This document shows positions 10,747-25,279 of a stretch of DNA of 39,305 nt, piece after piece. Below the pieces are notes generated by a model that saw only the letters and a list, made by a program, of their open reading frames with translations, did not search any database and was not told where the DNA came from. The DNA is taken from positions 41,967-81,271 of the forward strand of contig NW_014040217.1 of NCBI RefSeq assembly GCF_001186125.1, read 5' to 3'. This DNA is from Sphaeroforma arctica JP610 (Eukaryota; Opisthokonta; Ichthyosporea; Ichthyophonida). The position numbers and the translations under genes are program-made. Each line of letters starts with the position of its first letter. Positions within the stretch are counted from its first letter, which is position 1.

Positions 10747-13700
10747 CTGCAGGAGCACAGAGCGAGCTTAAATATAACGATTGCCTTGTGCATGTGAGAC
10801 CGAGAGCTATAGAACTCTTATCTGCGAACAAAGCTGGAGCTCAATTTGCGCGCGTTCAGTGCCCGGTAGAGTGTATCTTCGTTGTTACACCGGCAATGTG
10901 CAAGATAATGATAAATGGTGATAGTGCGTTTTAACACGCAATAGGATCAACCACTGTGGCTGTATTCTTACGATCTTGTAACATCCAGACTTGCACTTAC
11001 TGACGTACTATACACAAGACACCAGACCATGCGCAAAGGCTTACAGACATACCCTGTAAGGTCCGTCATTGTCTATGAGCCAATGATTGTGCATAAGAGG
11101 TCGGACTAAAGGCTTCTCAGAGATCTCTGCTTTCCGCGACTGAGATCTCAGAGAACCCACGAGAGATCGTAAAGTTTCCCGGTGTAACTGAATTGCAAAG
11201 GAATGAATAAACTTTCAGGCTGCGGATATCTGAACGTAGTCGAGACCTTTTGACGAAGAAAAAATGTACGCATCTGCCTTCCTGAGTATGGATTTATACA
11301 CGAGCCTGCCGTACACTTCTCTAGCTAGTATCAACTACTAGCTTATGCCATTGACTCACCCACACCCTCGTTCCTTCAACAATCAGATCAAAGGTTGTAT
11401 TTAACCTGTATTAGCGGGGTAAATACCGCCAGGCACTGGTTGCCGAATGCCAAGTTGTATGACTATTACAAACCTCCCGTTGCACTACGTATAATGGCGC
11501 ACACCTATATATTCTAGAGAAGTATATAGTCTTTTGCTAACTTCATGGCGTGGCAGGTTCCAACGATACTTTTTTATAAAAGCAAACATACAATAGCCTT
11601 CTAAATGAACATATAGAAGCCTATGAACATATACTCACAATTAAAAACAATATCAAATGTTCAAATCTGTCATATCAACTGACTTTTTATTGCGCAGGTT
11701 TATATCACCAAGGGTGTAGTGCACCTACCTCGGCTAGCCTACTATATACTATTTCAGACTGAACTATATGATCACTGCGATCGTATACTGTGAATCTATT
11801 CCAATACAGACCATGAAAACCTGATTGAAGCAGAAGCAGACAAGTGATTGTGTCAAACAGTACCACTGTCCATCAACATTAGGTATAGTAGTTGCTACGA
11901 GAATCACAGGCACGAACCGACGAGCGAAAGCTATCAAACGAGACTAATGTGAGCACAGAATGTGCATTTGTTATATTAGGTTGTGAGGATTAACCTCCCA
12001 GCATACAAAACTTCCAGGTCGTGGTATTTGCAAAGGGTCGCTGATCTCCGCAACTGTGGGTCATTGTCGATGAGGATCAGTTGAACAAAGTTCTAACACC
12101 TGTGTGACAACCTACCAATCAAAGTAGAATTCTGGCGTGAACCGGACTCCATAGCTTTATATGCCCCTGCCAATATCAACGGATCGCGACATGACACGAT
12201 AGATACGTTAGACACTGAACTACATCATCCACAGATGCGAACTTCGCGTTTAGCTTGTGGTATGATATTCCAATCTACATGTTGTAGTAGTTTGTAGTGG
12301 CCCTTTCAATTATTAACTAGTTGTGTTGAAATACGCTTGTGCTGTGAAATCAATCAAAACAAGATGGAGACTTCCTTATGTACCTGAATCACCGTCAACC
12401 CATCACACGATATAGTTACAATGAAGAGTATCCCTTCTCGCTTCTGGCTGTAATGAATCTGCAGTATGCTTCTAAATAGAGAAATCTAACACGCAACGCT
12501 AAATCTATGAGCTAAGAAGGTACGTGTTCAGACGAATCGCTCAGGGAGATTCCCAACGATAATTACATACAACTGTCAAACTATTCCTCTAAGACTACTA
12601 CAGCAGGGTATAGATATAGACAAAATACTTCGCCAGACTTTCAATACATCCTTTTGAGGAAGTATATAACGAGCATGCGCATCTATCGCCCAATCCCGTT
12701 TTAGGTAACTGATCATTCGATCCCTAATGCAAGCTTTGCTCATATGTACGGAGTGCACTGTGACGTTAACGAATGTTCCGCATCAGCAGACGATCGAGAA
12801 GAACGCGAAATTTGATCCTGTCTGAAATCATTAACACTCCCGAGATCACACAACAAGTAGTGGTTGACCTAGACTTGCAATCCAAAAGTCATTGCACGCT
12901 CAGTATTTCTACGGACACTTTCAACGCATGTGAGGTCAGAAAGAATCGTTAAATATTTCCCAATCATAAAGCGAGTACATTGCGCAACTCGATACCTTGG
13001 AAGCCAGATCATATACCCGAGTGATTCGCCACTTCTCAAAGATCAGCGGCAGGATCAAGCATTTTACAATGAACATCGCTGCAATCCAAGCCACCGCTGC
13101 AATCTTAGCCACCAATACTGATGTCAAACTGACACATGACCTCTTGTTTCAGCTGTGTATATATTTATTGTAAAAAATACTTCAATGAATTTCCGTGCAA
13201 AATATTAAAAATGCCACGTCTATTTTAGAAGAAGAAAGACTATGGAAATGCGTAATAATTTTTTTTAAAAAGAAAAAGGGTATGAATATTATTGAAGTGG
13301 CCGCATATACACTTTGCCACTACTTCTGGTGGTTTTTCAAAGGTGCTAAAACGTCTCTTATTGTTATCGCATGTGGTTAAGCTCCTCACTTACTAAAAAA
13401 TAATATATATGTATATATATATATATACATTAGCTGAATGGCATGTAACGAGCATCTCTGACGCCGGGATCACGCAATACCAATGTTCCTCGTGGTATGC
13501 TTGTATCTATTCTAGCATGCACGTACAATACACTAGATTAATATGTGAACATACAACTATTTATAACTCGAGTATGCATGCACCATTTAGTATAATTTAT
13601 TAACTAACTGCCGTTAGCTTTCTGAATTTGTGCAACATAACTTTTCTATATTCGGTTAAAAATGTATGTTTGAATATGCCTTTACACTTTCTATATACGC

Positions 13701-13782
13701 TACAATGTGTATACGAATAGTCACATCCAATTCGTCAAAATAAAACTCTTTTTACGAGCGAGACGTAATTGATTGCTAATTC
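10747..13782. other. 3 kb spacer; no supported gene
   Basis: No frame here has recognisable protein similarity or a convincing exon chain. The missing 5' exon and promoter of ENGase must lie in the first part, to the right of 10746: an AG acceptor (CTCCTGCAG) precedes the first assigned exon, and no in-frame ATG is present. A TA-rich microsatellite lies at about 13401-13430. The frames at 12930-13121 and 13195-13603 are short, AT-rich and without family signals. Confidence 0.5.
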
Positions 13783-13788
13783 TTTATT
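13783..13788 (-). promoter_or_regulatory. Poly(A) signal of the helicase gene
   Basis: On the minus strand AATAAA lies about 225 bases after the helicase stop codon (14013-14015). This is a plausible 3' UTR length for the gene. Confidence 0.5.
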
Positions 13789-14012
13789 GACTTATTACCA
13801 TACATTTGACTGATATTGTGAACACAAACCACTTGTCAAGAATAGCTAGAAAATGGAGCCTTCGTAACTCAGATACAATTGCGCAATATATCGTACATGG
13901 ATCGTTGTATATTTTTTTCCGAGCAGTTGGCGATTCACCACATGAATATAGAGAACACAGGCCCGAAGTTTTGCCCGCAGTCTTCGTATGTTTCTAAATA
14001 TTAGTTTCAAAA

Positions 14013-17248
<3,236 letters not shown>

Positions 17249-18428
17249 ACTGCTCTTACTATAGTTTAAATATATACAAAACACAAAACCCGTTTGTGTT
17301 GTATCTGATACTGCCTCAATCAGTCTCTGAATAATATACGTATGCGAAATGGTACGCTCGTCAGCTCATCCTTTCAGGAACTCTCACGGAGCAGAACACG
17401 GGGCACAGTGCCCACACGGGCTATTTGATGTGTAACCTCTTGATTTTACGATCCAAAATACAACCACCCAGAATCCTAGACCCCGGAAGGAGGTCGGTCC
17501 TACATATGGGACAAATCATCAGGAACTTGACAGAGACTGCAAGAATTTAGGGCATCTTTTTAAGGCAGAAGAGTGAACATATGCACCTCAATTTTTCTTG
17601 TTTGAAATTTCAGTGAGTATGAAGTATACGACTCTAAAAAAAATAACACCCTGTTGTGATTCTGTTTTGATTTTCTCACATACACAAGCACCAGACTCAC
17701 TGCTCACTTCAGTCCTTTTACTCCTCACACCTCGGTGACCTGAGTCCTGAGAACTGACCCGGCCCATTAGGGCGTAAGTCCGTAATCCGACTTATGAGCT
17801 AATTCTCTTGTGGCGATTTTACTTATTGCTTTTCTTAAAATAAAAACAATACAAAAATATTCAAAAACAAAGGAAGTATATGATTATTACCCCAGGGCCC
17901 CAGGGGCCCAGAGTCAGACCGGGGGGGTGCCGGGGTGGGCGACTGCCCGACTGGGCGGTGGGGCCCCGTGGCGGAAATGAAAAAACGACTGTACATTTTG
18001 TCATTGAGAATTGTTTTATTCTAACTCATATACGCCAATCAGACGTTCGATTGCATGTTTCTATTTATTCGGTAGGTATCATGAGGTCGTACACAAAGAG
18101 CATTCCAAAAATAAACTTTGGAAATTTTCTGTTTTCAAATTGCAGTATTTTTGCAATAAAATATAAGAATTTGCGTAAAAATTTAGTCAGTGTACCGAAC
18201 ATATCCCTGTCAGTACTGTGAAGCCACGCGTTGACTTCGTGTCACTGACACCTGTGGTTGTCATGTATTTGACAATTCAATAATGTATCGCTACGTGAAA
18301 TAAGCGCTTATCATCTCAAAAACTGGCACGAATTCATCTGTATACGTGCGTAAACACATACACACTTACACACATATTCCCCAAGCACACACGTATACAC
18401 ATATTCCTCATCCTTCTATATACTCACA
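17249..18428. promoter_or_regulatory. Shared upstream region between divergent helicase and CCT4 genes
   Basis: The two start codons face away from each other, 1.18 kb apart, so this span must carry both promoters and both 5' leaders. I see no clear TATA box for either gene. It contains a GC-rich island at 17890-17975 in otherwise AT-rich DNA. A short inverted repeat (TAAGTC and GACTTA around an 8-base loop) lies at about 17773-17793. The CCT4 leader next to the ATG is pyrimidine/CA-rich (ACACACTTACACACATATTCC), typical of untranslated sequence. Confidence 0.55.
17890..17975 (+). other. GC-rich island with G-quadruplex potential
   Basis: About 85 bp is near 80% G+C in a locus that is about 60% A+T. 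On the plus strand runs of 7, 4, 3, 3 and 4 consecutive G fall within 17921-17963 with short loops, which meets the usual G-quadruplex pattern. The left part (CCCCAGGGCCCCAGGGGCCC) is also nearly self-complementary. It could be a promoter element or a stray insertion. Confidence 0.6.
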
Positions 18429-19066
18429 ATGGCGTACGAAACACAATCCAAGGCGTTTGTCGACAAGGACAAGCCCCGTGAGGTGCGGGAGACCAATATA
18501 ACAGCTGGCAAAGCAGTAGCAGATGCTGTACGCACTTCACTTGGGCCCAGGGGTATGGACAAGATGATCACGGATGCCGCTGGCGAAGTGACCATTACTA
18601 ATGATGGAGCCACCATTCTAAACCAGATGCAAGTGTTGCATCCAGCAGCTAAGATGTTAGTAGAGGTTTCCAAAGCACAGGATATTGAAGCTGGTGATGG
18701 AACTACTAGTGTAGTTGTGCTGAGTGGCGCTCTATTGACGGCAGCCCAGAGATTACTGGCAAAAGGTACGTTATTTATTTATTTGGATTGTTGATAATTG
18801 TTGTTTATGATCGTATATGTACAATCGACTCCATGCGACGGTGGAGTAGTATATATTAGTAAAGTTATTTCAGGTACGGGTACCAAAGTGTGATAACATA
18901 GTATCTCAAATATATATATAGCATTTTTTTATTGTTCTCGTCTACAACTGTACAGCGAAGGGAACTTTTGTGTATACGCTACACTAGTACATCCCAATTA
19001 TATATTTTATATTTTTGATATATAGAGGGTCATGAATGTTAGGCTGTTGTACATGCAGCAGAGATG

Positions 19067-19106
<40 letters not shown>

Positions 19107-22100
19107 CGTTGAGTATCTCGGACAATCTTTCGGGTGTTTATTGCACAATCCAACTGCAATCCATCACAAAGTGGGTAGTTATATTTTAACTATAAGTTGT
19201 AATAGAACTATGTATTCTCGACCAGAGAACCACTTGTGATCATAAAAGTATGTCGGGATGCAGTCGACTATATGTATATGTATATATATATCTATATGGA
19301 TATATAATGATACATAGTATAAAGTGACGCTCGCAAATTGCACCAGCCGCTATAAAAATAAATACCTTACTATAAGATATATATATATGTGAGTGTTTCT
19401 GTGTTTGTGTGTTTTGTATATATTTACGTGTGTGTGTGTCTGTGTGTATTGTATATATTTACGTGTGTGTGTGTCTGTATGTTTGTATGTTTATTAAACT
19501 CTTATATATATATGATATATAGTCTTACGTGACGCCCGCAAATTGCACCAGCCGCTATAAATGTAGGCTATTCTGTTTGAGAGATATATTTATAGTATAA
19601 AATATATGTGTGCATGTATGAATGCTTGTATGTTTATTAAATTTATATATATACGATACATAGTATATAGTAACGCCAGCAAATTGCTCCAGCCGCTAGA
19701 AATATAGGCTACGCTGTGTGAGTGAGTGTTAATGATACGAACCGAGAAAAATATCAATTGCGACATTGAACACCCCAGTTGTAAGCAAACAAGAACTAGG
19801 GCCTCTCAATCAATGGTGAACATGTGTGCGTGGATACTAATATCTGTGTCGGCGGTAACAATATTTTGTAGATCGCACTGATAAATGAACATACATACAT
19901 GCTTGGGGAGTGGTCTTTTCATGTTAGACACCATATACTACCTATCGGCATCGATATGGTATGAAAGATTTAGTGTATGTATTTATGGTATAGATATATA
20001 TATATGCATGTATGTATGAATGTATGTATGAATGTATATCTAAATGGATATATAATATGATACATAGTATAAAGTGACGCCCGCAAATTGCACCAGCCGC
20101 TATAAAAATAAATACCTTGCTGTATGATATATATATGTGTATGCATGTATGTATATATATATGTGTGTGTGTGTCTCTGTGTGTATTGTATATATTTACG
20201 TGTGTGTGTGCATGTGTGTGTGTGTTTCTTAAACTCTTATATATATATATATATGATACATAGTCTTACGTGACGCCCGAAAATTGCACCAGCCGCTATA
20301 AATGTAGGCTACTCTGTTTGAGAGATATATTTATAGTATAAAACATATGATACATAGTTTATAGTAACGCCCGCAAATTGCTCCAGTCGCTATATATATA
20401 GGCTACGCTGTGTGAGTGAGTGTTAATGATAACGAACCGAGAAAAATATCAATTGCGACATTGGACACCCCAGTTGTAAGCAAACAAGAACTAGGGCCTC
20501 TCAATCAATGGTGAACATGTGTGCGTGGATACTAATATCTGTGTCGGCGGTAACAACATTTTGTAGATCGCACTGATAAATGAATACATGCTTGGGGAGT
20601 GGTCTTTTCATGTTAGACACCATATACTACCTATCTGCATCGATATGGTATGAAAGATTTAGTGTATGTATTTATGGTATACATATATGCATGTATGTAT
20701 GAATGTATGTAGGTATATATATCTAAATGTATATATAATATGATACATAGTATAAAGTGACGCCCGCAAATTGCACCAGCCGCTATAAAAATAAATACCT
20801 TTCTGTATGATATATGTGTGTGTGTGTCTCTGTGTGTATTGTATATATTTACGTGTGTGTGTGCATGTATGTTTGTATGTTTCTTAAACTCTTATATATA
20901 TATATACGATACATAGTCTTACGTGACGCCCGCAAATTGCACCAGCCGCTATAAATGTAGGCTACTCTGTTTGAGCGATATATTTGTAGTATAAAATATA
21001 TGTGTGCATGTATGAATGCTTGTATGTTTATTAAATTTATATATATATGATACATAGTATATTGTAACGCCCGCAAATTGCTCCAGTCGCTATATATATA
21101 GGCTACGCTGTGTGAGTGAGTGTTAATGATAACGAACCGAGAAAAATATCAATTGCGACATTGGACACTCCAGTTGTAGGCAAACAAGAACTAGGGCCTC
21201 TCAATCAATGGTGAACATGTGTGCGTGGATACTAATATCTGTGTCGACGGTAACAATATTTTGTAGATCGCACTGATAAATGAACATACATACATGCTTG
21301 GGGAGTGGTATTTTCATGTTAGACACCATATACTACCTATCGGCATCGATATGGTATGAAAGATTTAGCATCTGTGGGTCGCATATTGATGTTTGCCGCG
21401 TTCGTATATGTATAGACCTGAGTATCAGTATCCTGTATATCTTTTGGTATGCGCGTGAGCGTGGATGTATCATCGCCCCCTTGTACACGTTTTCTGTTGA
21501 TCTGATCTCGAATATTTTCTCAAAGCGACAGATCAATTCAATCTGGATTCCGAAATCTATTTATATTAACTGTAGTAGGTCATGCGTACTTCTCTTTGAT
21601 GTGTGCCTCGTAGACGATGCGCTATTAACTAATCACCTTGTGTATTGCTGAGTGCTTCCTGTGACACAGCTTGCAGTCGATTGTGTGGCGTGTTCGCTGT
21701 AGTGATTTTATCCATCTGATATTCCATTTGAATATGCTATTGTGATCTATTTCATTGATTTTTTTGCATTGTGATTTGATTCATATGCTATTTTGGTGTG
21801 ATTCGTATGTTATTATGGTTTAAATTTTCTGCTATTTTTTTTTATACATTTGCTATTGTGTTTGTATTCATGTGCTATAATCATTTGATCCATATTCTAT
21901 TATGTTTTGATACATATGCTATTGTGTTTGATTCTTATGCTATTTTTTATCTGTGTATCCTTACGCTATTATCCTTAAATCTTTATGCTATTGTCATTTT
22001 GTATGCATATACACTGGAAGGATGAACGCGGCAGGATAAGTTCTTATAGGCCCATCGCTGTGTTGTCGAATCTGTATGTTCCGCTCATTCACAGCAGGCC

Positions 22101-25100
22101 GCGTTATAAGTGACATCGTTAAGTGATAGCAACTCTGACCAGAAAGCTTTTTATGTCTCTGTCCCTTCAGGAATCCATCCCACTGTGATTTCGACCTCTT
22201 TCCAGATGGCTTTGGCGAAGTCCAAGGAGATACTTAAAAACATGTCTACTCCTGTATCTCTTGATGATCGTGAAGCATTGTTACAGAGTGCCAACACCTC
22301 TCTGAACTCAAAGGTAAGACTCGCCGACAAGCTGACTTAGCACACATTTCAGCATGCTGTCTGTATCAAATTTCTGATCCTGAATGTTGTTTATAGGGAT
22401 TAATCCTTGCCATGTTTACCCTTGCTATCATCTATACATAGAAAGCCTTAGTTCAGAGTTCTAAAGCGTACTCTGTAAACAATCTTAGGAATTTGTGTTC
22501 AGCCTTTTTCCTGACCGGTAAAAGCCTAAGCCGCCTGTGTACCCTTTACGAATAGCAGAATCAGAAGGGAGGGTGACAATATCAAGCTGCTCGTTGATAT
22601 GTAGTTAAAAAAACAATCATATCCCTTTGTTTGCGGGGAGAAGAATAGCGTGATAACTCTCCATTCCTGTGCCTCGTTGTCTATAAGCGTGGTCTCAACA
22701 TCATCTGGAACTTATTTCGTCTATCTCAAGCAGGTGGTAGCGCAGTATAGCGATCTTCTAGGTCCAATCGCCGTTGATGCCGTACTCAAGTGTCGTCGCG
22801 GAAATAATGTCGATCTCAACGATGTTCGCATTATTAAAAAGATCGGCGGTACCGTGGAGGACACTGAAATCATCACTGACGGCCTCCTCATCCAGCAATC
22901 AGCCTCACATAAGGGCCCGACTGTAATGAAGAACGCAAAGGTGGCGCTCATTCAGTTCTGTCTGTCAGCACCCAAGACGGATATTGACAATCAGATTCTT
23001 GTGAGTGATTACACAGCCATGGACAGAGTATTTAGGGAAGAGAGGCAATATATTCTAAATCTATGTAAGGCGGTCAAAAAGAGCGGAGCGAATGTAGTAT
23101 TGGTACAGAAGAGTATTCTCAGAGATAATGTGAACGATATTTCGCTCCACTTCTTAGCCAAATTGGGTATTATGTGCATCCCACACGTAGAGAGAGATGA
23201 GGTCGAGTTCGTATCAAAGGTGAGTCAATACAATAGATGATCTTCATTTATATGGTATCATGATAGTTCTGATAGGTAAGAATTGGTCGATGAATGTGGA
23301 AAGAGTGTTGGGTTCGTTTTATATATTTTACAATACATGAGCGAGGTCATCTGTTCGACCGATATGTATTGCTAGTGTGATCGTTTCTCTTTCACGTTGT
23401 GTAGATGCTTGTGATTAACTAGAGTATCTCTGTATGCATATTGTGCACCCTTGGATATGGATCTGTCCGTCGCTAGGTCACGATCCGTGTGTATATGTCT
23501 CATTTTGGATAAGACCACGACTGCTTAATGGTCTCTACGCTGGACTAGAAACTAGCTGTGATTGTTGTATGGTCTCAGAGCACGATTGTTCTCACTCTGT
23601 TTTGATTACTTCGTATTATTTTAGATGTAGTTTAGCTGAATATCGTGTAGTGCAAGATGCACTGTATTCTTACTCAAATATCAAGTTCTTTGCCCGACAA
23701 CGGCTATGTGGATATGGTTTCTTGATCATTTGACCGATTTCTCCGGTCAATTACAGACGCTTGGCTGCCGTCCAGTAGCCAACCCTGAAGACTTCACAGA
23801 AGACAAACTAGGTGCGGCTGATCTCATTGAGGAGGTGAAGGTCGGTTCATCTCACATCGTGCGAGCGACAGGTGTTAAGAACCCAGGAGCAACTGTGTCC
23901 ATCTTATGCCGAGGATCAAATAAATTGGTCATGGAGGAGTGTGAGCGATCCATTCACGATGCCCTGTGCGTCATTCGATGCTTGGTCAAAGTCCCGTAAG
24001 TTGCACAGAGTGTAATCGATCGGCTTTGTGTGGTGGAGTGATGCGCGTGTTATTGTTGTTTTTTTGCTTTCAGCGTTAGATTCTGAGGAGGTATTTTTGT
24101 CCTGCTTTTGTGTACCAGTCTTATAAACACAACTGATACTGTGGGAAAACTGTTTCCTGTGTATTTAGTCAGTCAAATTTAGGACTTATGGGTAGAATGT
24201 AGACACGAGGAGAATCAAATCGGCTGCAGTGGCCTGAGCGGTCATTTGGATAGTTGTGGCATACATATCACGGATTTCATAAACTTTACTGATTCAATCC
24301 CCGAACCTTGTGTTTTTCTGCCAATATCATGCTCAGGTTCCTTATATCCGGAGGCGGTGCTCCTGAGACGCAGCTATCCGTAGAATTAGCTAAGTACTCC
24401 CACAGCCTGTCTGGTATAGAATCATATTGCGTTCGCTTGTATGCTGAAGCTCTGGAAGTCATCCCTCTCACACTCGCTGAAAATGCTGGATTAAATCCTA
24501 TTTCGGTTGTGACTGAGCTCAGAACGAAGCACGCAGCCGGTGAAAAGGATGCGGGTATCAATGTGAAGAAAGGAACGATATGTAATATTAGAGACGAGAA
24601 CGTTGTGCAGCCACTTTTAGTTACACAAAGTGCCTTATCCTTAGCCACGGAAACCGTCAGCAGTATTTTGAAGATCGATGATGTGGTAAGTGTGTGTAGT
24701 GGTATCACGAACATGGTTTCACAATGCTTCTAACGATGTGCCCCTATCGTTGATATGCGTTGGTGAGTGTCAAACCTTGCTTGAAATATCGATCGGGTTT
24801 GTTTACTAGATGCGCTACTGTAATGAAGTGTGACTTTTGGCGACTGACTGTGATGTGTTTATTTAATTCTATCTGTTGTCAGTTCTCATGTCTTTACTGA
24901 CTTTTTGCCAAGCTACCATGAACGAGTATCATGCATCTATGAACAAGACGTCCGTCAATACATTTATTAACCCATTTCGATAATATTCATTCTTGCTATT
25001 CGAATATGACGATAGAATCCGTCTGGTTCTTAATATACAGTTATCCCGCATGCTCACAATGTACTCGGTCCTACTTATGTCTATTGCTTCAGCTCTTCAC

Positions 25101-25107
25101 GAGATAG
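18429..25107 (+). CDS. CCT4: T-complex protein 1 subunit delta (CCT4), six exons
   Basis: CCT4 is one of eight paralogous subunits of the cytosolic TRiC/CCT chaperonin, which folds actin, tubulin and WD-repeat proteins using ATP. Exons are 18429-18765, 22171-22313, 22734-23219, 23757-23995, 24337-24685 and 25093-25107, all with GT-AG junctions and continuous frame, giving 522 aa (human 539, mainly a shorter N terminus here). Key motifs are [12 protein letters not shown] (about 36-47), ITNDGATIL (56-64), the nucleotide-binding GDGTT (89-93), [64 protein letters not shown] (about 407-412) and [18 protein letters not shown]. The delta-type ending KIDDV-x-x-TR is completed by the tiny last exon (LFTR, then stop). 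Intron 1 is 3.4 kb and filled with repeats. The ATG sits in a good context (CACAATGGCG). No catalytic residue appears missing. Confidence 0.96.
19270..21369. repeat. Three tandem copies of a ~0.7 kb unit inside CCT4 intron 1
   Basis: Units begin near 19270, 20036 and 20715. Anchor positions in successive copies (19321, 20071, 20754) give periods of 750 and 683 bp. Units share long near-identical stretches, for example the segment starting GAGAAAAATATCAATTGCGA (at about 19745, 20431 and 21142). Differences are mostly in TA/TG microsatellite length and a few substitutions; copy 2 has lost part of its middle. The third copy ends abruptly at 21369 (GAAAGATTTAG), where unique sequence begins. Each unit carries three related 34-bp boxes with core GCAAATTGCACCAGCCGC. 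There is no open frame conserved across the copies. Confidence 0.9.
21712..22012. repeat. TATGCTATT-type minisatellite in CCT4 intron 1
   Basis: Imperfect units of about 20-27 bp with consensus TTTGATTCATATGCTATTNTG recur about a dozen times up to the CATATACACTGG segment. The plus strand is strongly T-rich. The array lies about 160 bp upstream of exon 2, so it sits close to the branch-point and polypyrimidine region of a very long intron. Confidence 0.7.
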
Positions 25108-25273
25108 AGCAACTTCTTTGCGTCGATGTAGTGAACATAAGAAGTTGGTGGCTTCCCTTTGTCACGGTTGAGAAGCAATGGAAACCTCCTCGTGAATTCG
25201 GTGTTGCTGATAATTTCTGGAAACTGTTCTGCGAACTAGTCGTCATCTTTGCTCAAGAATCAATACATTTAGC

Positions 25274-25279
25274 ATTAAA
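25274..25279 (+). promoter_or_regulatory. Possible poly(A) signal of CCT4
   Basis: ATTAAA, the common variant signal, lies 167 bases after the stop in the proposed terminal exon. Its location is compatible with the proposed gene end. Confidence 0.4.

Noticed and set aside
19324-21097. CRISPR-like reading of the nine spaced boxes
   Set aside because: Spacers are not unique or uniform, being TA/TG microsatellite and repeated sequence, and this is a eukaryotic intron.
21280-21651. 123-codon plus-strand frame in CCT4 intron 1
   Set aside because: It overlaps the end of the third repeat unit, lies inside an intron, and has no protein-like pattern or counterpart in the other units.
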